Source of the DNA: Solibaculum mannosilyticum
GTDB taxonomy: Bacteria > Bacillota > Clostridia > Oscillospirales > Acutalibacteraceae
Direction: 5' to 3'
DNA: 64,000 bases
NCBI RefSeq assembly: GCF_015140235.1
Contig: NZ_AP023321.1
Coordinates: forward strand, 982,501 to 1,046,500
The position numbers and the translations under genes are program-made. Shown piece by piece: positions 36,205 through 44,747 of this stretch (positions within the stretch are counted from its first letter, which is position 1; each line of letters opens with the position of its first letter). The notes beneath the pieces are model-generated. The model did no database searches, was not told where the DNA came from, and saw only the letters and a program-made list of their open reading frames with translations.

Positions 36205-36305
36205 GCATCCGGCTGTGAGGGGAACCTAAGAGCAGCCGATTGCTTTATGGATGGCTACCTGATCGGACAGGGAAGCCGTAAGCATTAACTTGTCAGGAAC
36301 GAGGG
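36205..36305 (+). promoter_or_regulatory. Structured 5' leader of the cysK-like gene
   Basis: Between promoter and start codon lie two helices. Hairpin A: CGGCTG (36210-36215) with CAGCCG (36233-36238), inner AGG/CCT closing a GGAA loop. Hairpin B: TGCTT (36241-36245) with AAGCA (36280-36284), inside it GGCT/AGCC (36253-36256, 36274-36277) and CCTG/CAGG (36258-36261, 36268-36271). The segment CCTGA (36258-36262) could instead pair with TCAGG (36293-36297) just before the start. I do not recognise it as a named riboswitch. Confidence 0.55.
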
Positions 36306-37325
36306 ATGGCATTGAACAAACAGCAGCTCGCAAAATTTGATCAAATCGCGCCGCTTATTTCCAATACGCCGCTTTTGGAGATCGGGTTTACCTATCGGGG
36401 TGAAGCTCGGCGCATTTTTGCAAAAGCTGAACACTATAATTTAACCGGCAGCATTAAGGACCGTGTAGCCTATCATGTACTGCGCAAAGCCTATTTGGAA
36501 GATGCTATTAAGCCGGAGGATATTATTGTCGAAGCCACCAGCGGAAACACGGGCATCGCTTTTTCGGCTTTGGGAAGCTATCTGGGACATCAGGTTATCA
36601 TCTATATGCCCGATTGGATGAGCGCCGAACGGGTCAATTTGATGAAGAGCTACGGCGCTCAGGTGCGTTCGGTCTCCCGGGAAGAAGGGGGATTCCTGGG
36701 CTCCATCCGCATGACGGAGGAGCTGGCGGAAAAAGGCGGCGTATTTTTGCCCCGACAGTTCTCCAATGAGGACAATGTGGAGACCCATTATCTCACCACC
36801 GGAGAAGAGATTGTCCGCCAGCTGGGTGCCATTGGCCTCAAGGCCGACGGAGTGGTGGCAGGCGTGGGGACAGGTGGGACCATCATGGGTATCGCCAAAC
36901 GCCTGCAAGAGGAGAATCCTTCCTGCAAAGCGTACCCGTTGGAGCCCGCTAATTCGCCTACACTTTCCACCGGATATAAGGTAGGGCATCACCGCATCCA
37001 GGGCATCTCGGACGAATTTGTACCCAGCATCATTAACCTGGATGAGCTGGACGATGTGGTGTCGGTGGACGACGGAGATTCCATTGCCATGGCCCGCATG
37101 CTGTCGGCAAAACTGGGGATTGGCGTAGGGGTATCGTCGGGCGCTAATTTCTTGGGATGCCTCATGGCCCAGGAGAAGATGGGAAAGGACAGCGTAGTGG
37201 TAACGGTGTTTGCCGACGACAATAAAAAGTACCTGTCCACCGACTATTCCGAACCTGTCCAAATAGAAGCTCATTATCTCACCAAGGATATTGAATTAAC
37301 AAGCCTCAAAGCACATCGGTCATAG
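36306..37325 (+). CDS. Cysteine synthase family PLP enzyme
   Basis: 339 residues, fold type II PLP enzyme. The PLP lysine is in NLTGSIKDRVA, the phosphate-binding loops are EATSGNTGIAFSAL and GVGTGGTIMGIAKRL, and the C-terminus has GVGVSSGANFLG. The family makes cysteine from O-acetylserine and sulfide, but the ATSGN context and length fit several related synthases (including cystathionine-forming ones), so the substrate is not fixed. ATG at 36306 abuts GAGGG; a TTG at 36312 would be better spaced. A structured leader precedes it. Confidence 0.85.
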   Translation: MALNKQQLAKFDQIAPLISNTPLLEIGFTYRGEARRIFAKAEHYNLTGSIKDRVAYHVLRKAYLEDAIKPEDIIVEATSGNTGIAFSALGSYLGHQVIIYMPDWMSAERVNLMKSYGAQVRSVSREEGGFLGSIRMTEELAEKGGVFLPRQFSNEDNVETHYLTTGEEIVRQLGAIGLKADGVVAGVGTGGTIMGIAKRLQEENPSCKAYPLEPANSPTLSTGYKVGHHRIQGISDEFVPSIINLDELDDVVSVDDGDSIAMARMLSAKLGIGVGVSSGANFLGCLMAQEKMGKDSVVVTVFADDNKKYLSTDYSEPVQIEAHYLTKDIELTSLKAHRS

Positions 37326-37339
37326 CGGAAGTTTGTTTT

Positions 37340-37373
37340 AAGACCTGGGAGACAAAAATCCTGGGTCTTTTTT
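37340..37373 (+). terminator. Intrinsic terminator after the cysK-like gene
   Basis: AAGACCTGGGA (37340-37350) pairs with TCCTGGGTCTT (37359-37369) with two G.T pairs, followed by a run of T. Confidence 0.8.
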
Positions 37374-37417
37374 GTGGGATAAAAAAGGAAACGATGGGGT
37401 ATCTTGTGGACATTCTG

Positions 37418-37426
37418 TGGTATAAT
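37418..37426 (+). promoter_or_regulatory. Extended -10 promoter for glgB
   Basis: TG-G-TATAAT with TG at 37418-37419 and TATAAT at 37421-37426; no matching -35. Located 73 nt before the start. Confidence 0.6.
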
Positions 37427-37498
37427 GACGGAAAGCAGATGTATTTGTGGTGCATAAGAAACGGTATGTAACTTGTGCCGGACGAGGGGGAGAAAAGC

Positions 37499-39334
37499 AT
37501 GGACAATCGTATTGTAGAAGACTACCTACAGGGGGCTTCCCTCAACGCCTATGACTTTTTTGGAGCGCATCTCACACGGGAGTGGGATCAGGATGGGGCA
37601 TGTTTCTCTGTGTATGCCCCTCATGCATCCCAGGTGTCTCTGGTAGGGAGCTTTAACGATTGGCAGGGTGCTGCTATGCAAAGGACGCCTGAAGGCGTAT
37701 GGAGCCTATTTGTGCAGGGTGTGAGGGAGATGGAGCTTTATAAGTACCGCATCACCACAGCCGATGGGGAGACCTACGACCGCGCCGATCCTTTTGCATT
37801 CTACAGCGAACGCCGGCCCAATACGGCATCGGTGGTGTTTGACATCGATGGGTTCCCCTGGGAAGATCAGGCGTGGATGAATTCCAGGGAAAAAAATTAC
37901 ACAAAGCCCATGAACGTCTATGAGATGCATCTGGGCTCCTGGCGCATGCAGCCGGGAGAGGGGGATGAACGTCTCCCCAATTATGCCAGGATCAAAAGCC
38001 AGCTCATTCCGTATCTCAAGGAGATGGGATATACCCATGTGGAATTTTTGCCACTGACCGAATATCCCTTTGACGGATCCTGGGGCTACCAGGTAACGGG
38101 ATATTTCAGTGCCACCAGCCGGTATGGAGATCCCCGCCAGCTGATGGATCTCATTAACTGCTGCCACCAAAATGAAATCGGCGTTATTTTGGATTTTGTG
38201 CCGGTACATTTTGTACGGGATTTTTATGCACTCCATCAGTACGACGGTTCTTTCCTCTACGAAAGTGAGAATGAAGATCAGCGGTACAGCCAGTGGGGGA
38301 CGGCGCTGTTTGATTTCTCAAAACCCCACGTACTCAGCTTTATGAAATCGGCTCTGCACTTTTGGATCTCTTATTTCCATATCGACGGAATCCGGTATGA
38401 CGCCGTCAGCAATTTGATTTACCGCCATGGCGAGCAGCACTTGGGCACCAATGAACCGGGGATCTGGTTTCTCAAAAATGTAAATTATGCGCTGCAAAAG
38501 AAGCATCCTGACGTCATGCTGATCGCAGAGGATTCCTCCCAATATCTCAAGGTGACGGCTCCTGTGGAATACGGAGGCCTGGGGTTTGACTACAAGTGGG
38601 ATCTAGGCTGGATGCATGACACATTTGATTATTTGGAATTGCCGCCGTCCAGCCGGGGCGAAAAGCATAATCTAATCACATTTTCCATGAGTTATTTTTA
38701 TCAGGAGATCTTCATCCTGCCGTTTTCTCATGACGAGGTAGTTCACGGGAAGAAGACCGTCATCGATAAGCTCTACGGAACCTATGAAGAGAAATTCGCC
38801 CAGCTGAGAAGCCTGTATCTTTATATGTTTACCCATCCGGGAAAGAAGCTCAATTTTATGGGAAATGAGCTGGCTGAATTCAAGGAATGGGATGAGGACA
38901 AAGAGTTGGGATGGAATGTACTGGAATACGACCAGCACCGTAATTTCCACGAATATCTTAAATTTCTGCACCATCTTTACCGCAAAGAGACGGCCCTTTT
39001 TGCCGCTGATTATCATTCCGAAGGGTTTGAGTGGCTGGATGTAGACAATACGGAACAATCGGTATATTCTTATCGCCGGGATGATTTAAACGGGCAGGAG
39101 GTGTTTGTGGTCATCAATTTCTCATCCAAGAACTATGCCCACTATGATCTGCCTGTGCGGGAAGAGGGCAATTATGTAGAGCTCATCCACACCGACGCCG
39201 AAGGCTTTGGCGGGAAGGGGAGATGCAACAGCGGCGTCTTACGGACAGCTTGTAAGGACGGCAAGACGTTGTTGCGTCTTAAGCTGGCGCCGTACTCGGC
39301 ATTGATGGTCAAAAAGACCGATAAAACAGAATGA
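37499..39334 (+). CDS. glgB: 1,4-alpha-glucan branching enzyme
   Basis: 611 residues. A CBM48 domain (about 35-125, with VSLVGSFNDWQG) is followed by the GH13 barrel: ILDFVPVHF (region I), HIDGIRYDAVSNLIY with the nucleophile aspartate, MLIAEDSSQ with the acid/base glutamate, and ILPFSHDEVVHGK with the third carboxylate. It makes alpha-1,6 branches in glycogen. It is shorter than enterobacterial GlgB (one N-terminal domain less). GAGGGGGAG precedes the ATG at 37499. No other glg gene is adjacent. Confidence 0.92.
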   Translation: MDNRIVEDYLQGASLNAYDFFGAHLTREWDQDGACFSVYAPHASQVSLVGSFNDWQGAAMQRTPEGVWSLFVQGVREMELYKYRITTADGETYDRADPFAFYSERRPNTASVVFDIDGFPWEDQAWMNSREKNYTKPMNVYEMHLGSWRMQPGEGDERLPNYARIKSQLIPYLKEMGYTHVEFLPLTEYPFDGSWGYQVTGYFSATSRYGDPRQLMDLINCCHQNEIGVILDFVPVHFVRDFYALHQYDGSFLYESENEDQRYSQWGTALFDFSKPHVLSFMKSALHFWISYFHIDGIRYDAVSNLIYRHGEQHLGTNEPGIWFLKNVNYALQKKHPDVMLIAEDSSQYLKVTAPVEYGGLGFDYKWDLGWMHDTFDYLELPPSSRGEKHNLITFSMSYFYQEIFILPFSHDEVVHGKKTVIDKLYGTYEEKFAQLRSLYLYMFTHPGKKLNFMGNELAEFKEWDEDKELGWNVLEYDQHRNFHEYLKFLHHLYRKETALFAADYHSEGFEWLDVDNTEQSVYSYRRDDLNGQEVFVVINFSSKNYAHYDLPVREEGNYVELIHTDAEGFGGKGRCNSGVLRTACKDGKTLLRLKLAPYSALMVKKTDKTE

Positions 39335-39361
39335 CGGTTTAGAGCAAATATTTTTGATGGG

Positions 39362-39402
39362 AAAAGCGTACCGTTCATAGAGTTGTGAACGGTACGCTTT
39401 TT
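39362..39402 (+). terminator. Intrinsic terminator of glgB
   Basis: AAAAGCGTACCGTTCA (39362-39377) pairs with TGAACGGTACGCTTTT (39386-39401), a 16-bp perfect stem with a T-run. The A-run on the left also makes it usable from the minus strand. Confidence 0.9.
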
Positions 39403-39413
39403 GTTTGGACGGT

Positions 39414-39584
39414 TCAGTTTTTAAATTTCATCAAATTCTCAGCGCATTGACGGAGTTCTTCCTGGGTAGTGATCTGAGCGCCGCTTTGTTTGATGGTCTC
39501 CTGGATATAAGTGGGCAGCGACATAAAATATTGCTGCATAGCGGAATTCTCGCATTGGACGTTTCCAAACGTGCTGTTGGACAT
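39414..39584 (-). CDS. Small hypothetical protein (56 aa)
   Basis: 56 residues. An excellent site GGGAGGTGA is 6 nt before the ATG at 39584. The sequence includes MQQYFMSLPTYIQETIKQSG and a C-terminal TQEELRQCAENLMKF, which look helical and charged, with no signal peptide or membrane span. A similar SLPxxxQExIxQSG pattern occurs in small clostridial proteins as far as I recall, but I assign no function. It lies between glgB and the MocR regulator gene, 78 nt after the latter and on the same strand. Confidence 0.65.
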   Translation of the reverse strand: MSNSTFGNVQCENSAMQQYFMSLPTYIQETIKQSGAQITTQEELRQCAENLMKFKN

Positions 39585-39662
39585 ACGAATCACCTCCCAT
39601 GTTATTTTTCGCTTTGAGGTGAAAAATACCGGTGGAAAATGCTGGAAGGGAAATGATAACAA

Positions 39663-41063
39663 TCAGCTCCATGCATCTTTCAGGAGGGCAACCGATTGAT
39701 TGAGTTCTTCCTGGGATAGCCCGGCATATCCCAACACCAAAGTAGAAGGCGGACACCCATCCAAATCCCCGCGGAAATATCGAGACAGCCCGTTTATCTT
39801 AACGCCCTGATGAGAAGCACGCTGGATCAGTTCACGTTCCTCCATGCCGTTTTTGATCTGGATGAGGAAATGAAGTCCGGCATTGTCGCCTTGGATGGAT
39901 ATCTTACTTTCAAAAGCACGGTGAAGCTGTTCGATGACGTAATCCTTGCGCTGTTTGTAGAGATTACCCACTCGATTTAGGTGACGGGAAAACAGGCCGC
40001 TGTCCAAGAAGCGGCAAAGGGTATGCTGTTCAAAGCGGGAGACGGTGGAGGAAGAAAACGTAAATTTTTTCAAATACCGGTTTAAAAGAACCGGCGGCAA
40101 TACAAGATAGGCCACGCGGATGGAGGGCGCAATGCTGCGGGAGAAGGTACCGACATAAATCACCTTACTGTGAAGATTAAGGCCCTGCATGGCTGGGATA
40201 GGGCGGATGTTAAAACGGAATTCACTGTCATAATCATCTTCGATGATGTAACGGCCTGGGGACTCGCTGGCCCATTTGAGCAGTTGAGTACGCCGGCCAA
40301 TGGGCATCGTAACCCCCATCGGAAACTGATGGGAAGGGGTGACATAGGCTACCGTCGCATTGGATTGAGATAAAGCGCCGACGTCCATGCCATCCTTGTC
40401 CAGGGGGATATCCACCACCAGACGGCTGTTGTTTCGGATGATATGATAGGTGGTGTCGTAGCCGGGATTTTCCAAAGCGAAAACAGCATCCTGATCCAAA
40501 AGCTGAATGACCAAATCAAGCAGATATTCTATGCCGGCGCCCACCACGATCTGATCGGGACTGCAATGGACGCCTCGATATTCGCGCAAAAATTTACAAA
40601 GCGATTGCCGGAGACAGTTGTCCCCTTGTGGGTCACCGCGCTGCAACAGATCCGGATTCTGATACATTACCTCCTTGTGCAGCTTGGCCCAGGAGGCGTA
40701 GGGAAATGCACTGGTATCCACCGCACTGGTGGAGAAGTAAAAACGATAGGGTTGTTCTGATTGCTTTGCTTTCGTGATAGAGGGAGGCGGAGAACATTCC
40801 GACGGTTCTAGTCTCTCCAACTGGCAGACATAGTATCCACTTCGGGGGACCGAGCGGATGTATCCCTCTGCAAGCAACATGTCGTATGCCGTTTCCACTG
40901 TGCTCTGGCTGATGCCCAGCTGGGCGCACAGGGCTTTCTTAGATGGCAGACGTTCCCCCACTTTTAAATTATCGGTTCGGATTTCCTCCACCAGAAGGGA
41001 GTACAGTTGGAGATAAAGGGGATGTTTTCTTTTAAAATCCAGTTTACAACAAAAAGCATTCAT
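39663..41063 (-). CDS. pdxR: MocR/GntR-type regulator, PdxR-like
   Basis: 466 residues. A GntR winged helix (about 14-78: GERLPSKKALCAQLGISQSTVETAYDMLLAEGY) is joined to an aminotransferase-like domain (about 108-466). The domain has GAGIEYLLDLVIQLL, ENPGYDTTYHII, TPSHQFPMGVTMP and IEDDYDSEFRF. At the place where the family has FSK, the PLP-binding lysine, this protein has FSR (R309). It is divergent from pdxST and most probably controls PLP synthesis; the change may affect how it senses PLP. Start ATG with GAGAGGG 5 nt upstream. Confidence 0.85.
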   Translation of the reverse strand: MNAFCCKLDFKRKHPLYLQLYSLLVEEIRTDNLKVGERLPSKKALCAQLGISQSTVETAYDMLLAEGYIRSVPRSGYYVCQLERLEPSECSPPPSITKAKQSEQPYRFYFSTSAVDTSAFPYASWAKLHKEVMYQNPDLLQRGDPQGDNCLRQSLCKFLREYRGVHCSPDQIVVGAGIEYLLDLVIQLLDQDAVFALENPGYDTTYHIIRNNSRLVVDIPLDKDGMDVGALSQSNATVAYVTPSHQFPMGVTMPIGRRTQLLKWASESPGRYIIEDDYDSEFRFNIRPIPAMQGLNLHSKVIYVGTFSRSIAPSIRVAYLVLPPVLLNRYLKKFTFSSSTVSRFEQHTLCRFLDSGLFSRHLNRVGNLYKQRKDYVIEQLHRAFESKISIQGDNAGLHFLIQIKNGMEERELIQRASHQGVKINGLSRYFRGDLDGCPPSTLVLGYAGLSQEELNQSVALLKDAWS

Positions 41064-41076
41064 GAGAGCCCTCTCT

Positions 41077-41139
41077 TATCTGACCCTATAAAAAAGATTA
41101 AAATTGACATTTTAAAAGAAGTCAGATACCGAGTATAAT
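41077..41139. promoter_or_regulatory. pdxR-pdxS control region with inverted repeat
   Basis: TATCTGAC (41077-41084) and GTCAGATA (41121-41128) are perfect 8-bp inverted repeats 36 bp apart. Between and around them lie TTGACA (41104-41109) and TATAAT (41134-41139); their 24-bp spacing is too long for one promoter, so the active -35 is unclear. The repeat is a candidate binding site for the divergent MocR regulator. Confidence 0.5.
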
Positions 41140-41183
41140 CATAGCCAACGTCAATAAACTTGTCAAGTAAGGGGGACATCATC

Positions 41184-42065
41184 ATGAATCAGAAACAAAA
41201 TGAGCTCAACCGGAATTTAGCGCAGATGCTCAAAGGCGGCGTCATTATGGACGTCACCACTCCAGAACAGGCCAAAATCGCAGAAGAGGCCGGTGCAGTG
41301 GCCGTCATGGCGCTGGAACGCGTGCCGTCGGATATCCGTAAGCAGGGCGGCGTAGCCCGTATGAGCGATCCTAAGATGATCAAGGGGATCCAGGAAGCGG
41401 TGTCCATTCCCGTGATGGCCAAAGCGCGTATCGGCCATATCGCTGAGGCGCAGATCCTGGAGGCGCTGGGCATCGACTACATCGATGAAAGCGAAGTACT
41501 CACCCCGGCCGACGACTGCTATCATCTGGACAAAAACGCGTTTCGAGTTCCCTTTGTATGCGGCGCCCGCAATTTGGGAGAAGCTTTACGTCGGATCGGC
41601 GAAGGGGCATCCATGATCCGCACCAAAGGGGAAGCTGGAACCGGCAATGTGGTGGAAGCCGTACGTCATATGCGCACCATGATGGCCGACATCCGACGTC
41701 TGACCAATCTTCCAAAAGAAGAGTGGATGACCTTTGCCAAAGAGAATGGGGCACCCTATGAACTGGTGGCAGAGGTGGCGCAAAACGGAAGACTTCCCGT
41801 GGTCAATTTTGCAGCCGGAGGCATTGCTACACCTGCCGATGCCGCCTTGATGATGCAGCTGGGCAGCGACGGCATTTTTGTAGGCTCTGGAATCTTTAAA
41901 TCCTCTGATCCAGAGAAGATGGCTAAAGCCATTGTAAAAGCCACTGCACATTATCAGGATCCCGACATTTTAGCCCAGGTCAGCGAAGGATTGGGTGAAG
42001 CTATGCGCGGCATCGAGATTGGGGACATCACTCCAGAGCACAGGATGGCGGACCGAGGATGGTAA
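41184..42065 (+). CDS. pdxS: Pyridoxal 5'-phosphate synthase subunit PdxS
   Basis: 293 residues, a (beta/alpha)8 barrel with [58 protein letters not shown] with the catalytic lysines, and [22 protein letters not shown]. It builds PLP from ribose 5-phosphate, glyceraldehyde 3-phosphate and ammonia. ATG at 41184 follows AAGGGGG by 9 nt; an earlier frame start lies too near the promoter. It overlaps pdxT by 7 nt. Confidence 0.97.
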   Translation: MNQKQNELNRNLAQMLKGGVIMDVTTPEQAKIAEEAGAVAVMALERVPSDIRKQGGVARMSDPKMIKGIQEAVSIPVMAKARIGHIAEAQILEALGIDYIDESEVLTPADDCYHLDKNAFRVPFVCGARNLGEALRRIGEGASMIRTKGEAGTGNVVEAVRHMRTMMADIRRLTNLPKEEWMTFAKENGAPYELVAEVAQNGRLPVVNFAAGGIATPADAALMMQLGSDGIFVGSGIFKSSDPEKMAKAIVKATAHYQDPDILAQVSEGLGEAMRGIEIGDITPEHRMADRGW

Positions 42066-42652
42066 AAAAAGAAGTTACGATTGGTGTTCTCTCCTATCAA
42101 GGATCTGTAGAGGAACATCTTTGGATGCTTCATCGTCTGGAAGGGGTCCGGCCTGTGCCGGTAAAGACCGAGAGGCAGCTCAATGAGATAGACGGACTGA
42201 TTCTCCCAGGAGGGGAGAGCACTACCATAGCTCATCTTTTACGGGTATTTGGGATGCTGGAGCCGTTAAAACGACGCATCCAGCAGGGGATGCCTGTATG
42301 GGGGACCTGTGCAGGGCTGATTCTGCTGGCCAAGGACATCCAAGGGGAACATCCCCATCTAGGCGTAATGGATATCGTGGTGAAGCGAAATGCCTATGGA
42401 AGGCAAATCGACAGCTTTGAAGATACAGCTGTTGTTCCACAGATATCACCCGACCCCCTTCCGCTTGTATTTATCCGCGCTCCATGGATCGAGAGGGCAG
42501 AGGGAAATACACAAGTTTTACTTCAGCTCAAGGGTCATATTGTAGCCGCTTTGGAGGACAATATGCTGGTGACATCCTTCCATCCCGAACTAACGCAATG
42601 CACTGCTTTTCACCGTTATTTTGCCGATCTTGTCCGAGCACATTTGGAATAA
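42059..42652 (+). CDS. pdxT: PLP synthase glutaminase subunit PdxT
   Basis: 197 residues, class I glutaminase. [13 protein letters not shown] at the N-terminus, LILPGGEST, the nucleophile cysteine in [12 protein letters not shown] and the His-Glu of VTSFHPELT complete the triad. It releases ammonia from glutamine for PdxS. Overlap with pdxS indicates coupled synthesis of the two subunits. Confidence 0.97.
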   Translation: MVKKEVTIGVLSYQGSVEEHLWMLHRLEGVRPVPVKTERQLNEIDGLILPGGESTTIAHLLRVFGMLEPLKRRIQQGMPVWGTCAGLILLAKDIQGEHPHLGVMDIVVKRNAYGRQIDSFEDTAVVPQISPDPLPLVFIRAPWIERAEGNTQVLLQLKGHIVAALEDNMLVTSFHPELTQCTAFHRYFADLVRAHLE

Positions 42653-42713
42653 ATCTGCTCCAGTGAGACAATTCCCTAAATTTCCAATTTAGTATGGTTA
42701 TACAGGAGCAGAA

Positions 42714-42746
42714 AAAACCGCTGCTCATCATGAGCAGCGGTTTTAA
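42714..42746. terminator. Bidirectional terminator between pdxT and the XRE gene
   Basis: AAAACCGCTGCTCA (42714-42727) pairs perfectly with TGAGCAGCGGTTTT (42731-42744). A and T runs on both sides allow use on both strands. Confidence 0.9.
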
Positions 42747-42767
42747 TCTCTTTGCTGAATCAAGGAA

Positions 42768-42977
42768 TTATTTCTTTGAACGGCTTTTTTTCGAAAGCTC
42801 TATCATATCCAAGGTTACGTTGTAGAATTTTGCGATTTCCAAAAGAGTTTCTACCCTAGGAAGAGATTCGCCATTCTCCCACTTAGAAACAGTGGTTTGG
42901 TCCACTTCCAATGCATTGGCAACATAGCCTTGTGTGAAACCACTCTCTTTTCTCAGCTCTTTTAAAGTCTTGCGCAA
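42768..42977 (-). CDS. XRE-family helix-turn-helix regulator
   Basis: About 69 residues, a bare Cro/C1-type HTH domain: LRKESGFTQGYVANALEVDQTTVSKWENGESLPRVETLLEIAKFYNVTLD. GGGAGGTGA lies 4 nt before a TTG at 42977; a GTG at 42986 would sit inside that site. Its target is unknown and no partner gene is next to it. A lysine/arginine tail (KKSRSKK) ends it. Confidence 0.8.
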   Translation of the reverse strand: MRKTLKELRKESGFTQGYVANALEVDQTTVSKWENGESLPRVETLLEIAKFYNVTLDMIELSKKSRSKK

Positions 42978-43141
42978 ATGCCTCACCTCCCATATAGGCG
43001 TTATGCATGGTCTTTACCTAGGTGCTGGTGTGAAACGCGCTGTGCCTGATAGGGATCAATCATTTTATTGCCACGCGTTTTTACAATGATGTCTAACCAC
43101 AATTGAAAAGCCTACAAAGCATGGATTTATATACCATTGCT

Positions 43142-43170
43142 ATTATATCATCTTTCCAGCTCAACCGCAA
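43142..43170 (-). promoter_or_regulatory. Likely minus-strand promoter for the XRE gene
   Basis: Read on the minus strand: TTGCGG (43165-43170), 17-bp spacer, TATAAT (43142-43147). The rest of the 300-nt stretch 42990-43290 shows no gene; it leaves an untranslated leader of about 160 nt before the XRE start. Confidence 0.5.
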
Positions 43171-43294
43171 CAGTTCTTCATGTTTTTCATACTGAATCTA
43201 GCCGGTAAAACCTAGAAAATTGAGAATGTGAAATAAGATCTTAAAATAGGAGTCCAGTTTCAAATTAGCAGAAAATTAAGGTAAATTATATGGA

Positions 43295-44008
43295 TTATTG
43301 GTGTTTTCCGATTCCGATAAGATCCTGGATTACTTGACCGGCTAAAATGAGTCCGGCCACGGAAGGGACATAAGAAATGCTGCCGGGAATGCGGTCCAAA
43401 GAAGGGTCGCAATGTTGACGGGCAACTGGAGGTTCTGTGGAATATACGACCTTTAGTTTGTCCACATGACGGCGTCTTAATTCACGGCGCATGACGCGAC
43501 AGAGAGGACAAACAGATGTTTCATAAATATCAGCCAATACAAAACGAGTGGGATCCAACTTGTTTCCCGCACCCATGCAGCTGATAATTGGAATGTTCAT
43601 ACAATTTGCCTCCACTGCCAAGGCCAATTTCGCGCTGACAGTATCAATAGCATCCACTAGATAATCCGTATCTTTATTCATCCATTTTGATACATTATCC
43701 GGTGTACACATTTCCTGATAAGTCTGCACATGACAGAGAGGATTGATGTCCAAAATACGTTCTTTCATGACCTCCACTTTTGGACAGCCAACGGTACTGT
43801 GCAGAGCCAGAAGCTGACGGTTGATATTACTGATCGATACAACATCGCTGTCCACAAGCGTGATGGAACCGATGCCGGCCCGGGCGAGAGCCTCCACAGC
43901 GAAGGATCCCACACCGCCCACACCGAACACCACCACTTTGGCATCCATAAGGCGTTGGACAGCTTGAGCACCCAACAACATTTGAGTGCGAGAAAATTCC
44001 TCTATCAC
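43295..44008 (-). CDS. tcdA: tRNA threonylcarbamoyladenosine dehydratase (TcdA/CsdL)
   Basis: About 237 residues. A ThiF/E1-like fold: SRTQMLLGAQAVQRLMDAKVVVFGVGGVGSFAVEALARAGIG, DSDVVSISNINRQLLALHSTVG and DYLVDAIDTVSAKLAL, with CPLCRVMRRELRRR. TcdA adenylates and dehydrates t6A at A37 to cyclic ct6A. GTG at 44008 has AAAGGAGG 8 nt upstream; a longer frame to 44143 has no such site. tsaE and tsaB of the same pathway lie near 3.6-4.8 kb. Confidence 0.92.
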   Translation of the reverse strand: MIEEFSRTQMLLGAQAVQRLMDAKVVVFGVGGVGSFAVEALARAGIGSITLVDSDVVSISNINRQLLALHSTVGCPKVEVMKERILDINPLCHVQTYQEMCTPDNVSKWMNKDTDYLVDAIDTVSAKLALAVEANCMNIPIISCMGAGNKLDPTRFVLADIYETSVCPLCRVMRRELRRRHVDKLKVVYSTEPPVARQHCDPSLDRIPGSISYVPSVAGLILAGQVIQDLIGIGKHQ

Positions 44009-44180
44009 GCAAAAATCCTCCTTTAGATGGGATGAAACTGCTGTAATGATATTGGTCAGGATAATGGAGACCATGTTATTTGTCAAGTTACAAATGCTTA
44101 CAAAGAAGAAACAAAAAGCAAGTTTATGCATCAAAAAGAGCACGGATACGACAAAAATGAAATTAATTTTTATTCATGTA

Positions 44181-44209
44181 TTGACATATTTATTCCAGTG
44201 TGATATACT
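44181..44209 (+). promoter_or_regulatory. Orphan consensus-like promoter
   Basis: TTGACA (44181-44186), 17-bp spacer, TATACT (44204-44209) with TG upstream of it. No coding region of note follows; the next certain gene is uppP almost 900 nt away. It may drive a non-coding transcript or a lost gene. Confidence 0.6.
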
Positions 44210-44747
44210 ATCTAAGGTAGGCGTTAAATTCAATATAATTTGTTTGAATTTCCATATATGGAAGAAAGATGTGAACATTTTTACTCAAAAATAATATGAT
44301 TTTTTACGAAGTCTATTTTATATCCTGTTTTCAGAGGAATAATTCTGAGTGAATCGGAAAAAAACCTGGATTCTTTTAAGCCGATTGTTTCTTACTGAAT
44401 GAATTTAATACATGATATGAAACGAGTCAGACTTGCTGTTGAGGGTAAAAACTTTGAAAAAACGAGGGATACTGGTTTGTTCAGCAGGAACAAAAAAACC
44501 CAGAATTGTACAAGATAGGAAATAGAATATTTTTATATTCTTAGAAAAGAGTATTTTTCTGTGAAAAACACAATACGTTCTATTTTCTTAAAAATAACCT
44601 CTAGTTTTTCTGATCATCCAGGATTTAAAGATGGTAAAAATGTTGCATCTATTCGCACTTTTTTGCCCTTTTTCTATTGAGAAGTATGCCATCGAGACAA
44701 AAATTGATGTCCTGTTTAAATATTTCTGTTTTGCTATTGTTATCCCC
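44210..44747. other. AT-rich non-coding stretch
   Basis: About 540 nt rich in A and T compared with neighbours, with no reading frame that shows a ribosome-binding site or protein-like composition. A 14-nt perfect palindrome TTCCATATATGGAA is at 44250-44263. A 39-codon GTG frame (about 44561-44680) has no good start signal. I see no transposon ends or repeats. Confidence 0.6.

Noticed and set aside
36255-36275. ACCTGATCGGACAGGGAAG resembles the 3' part of a TPP riboswitch
   Set aside because: The CUGAGA element and the second helix are absent, and the adjacent gene is not a thiamine gene.
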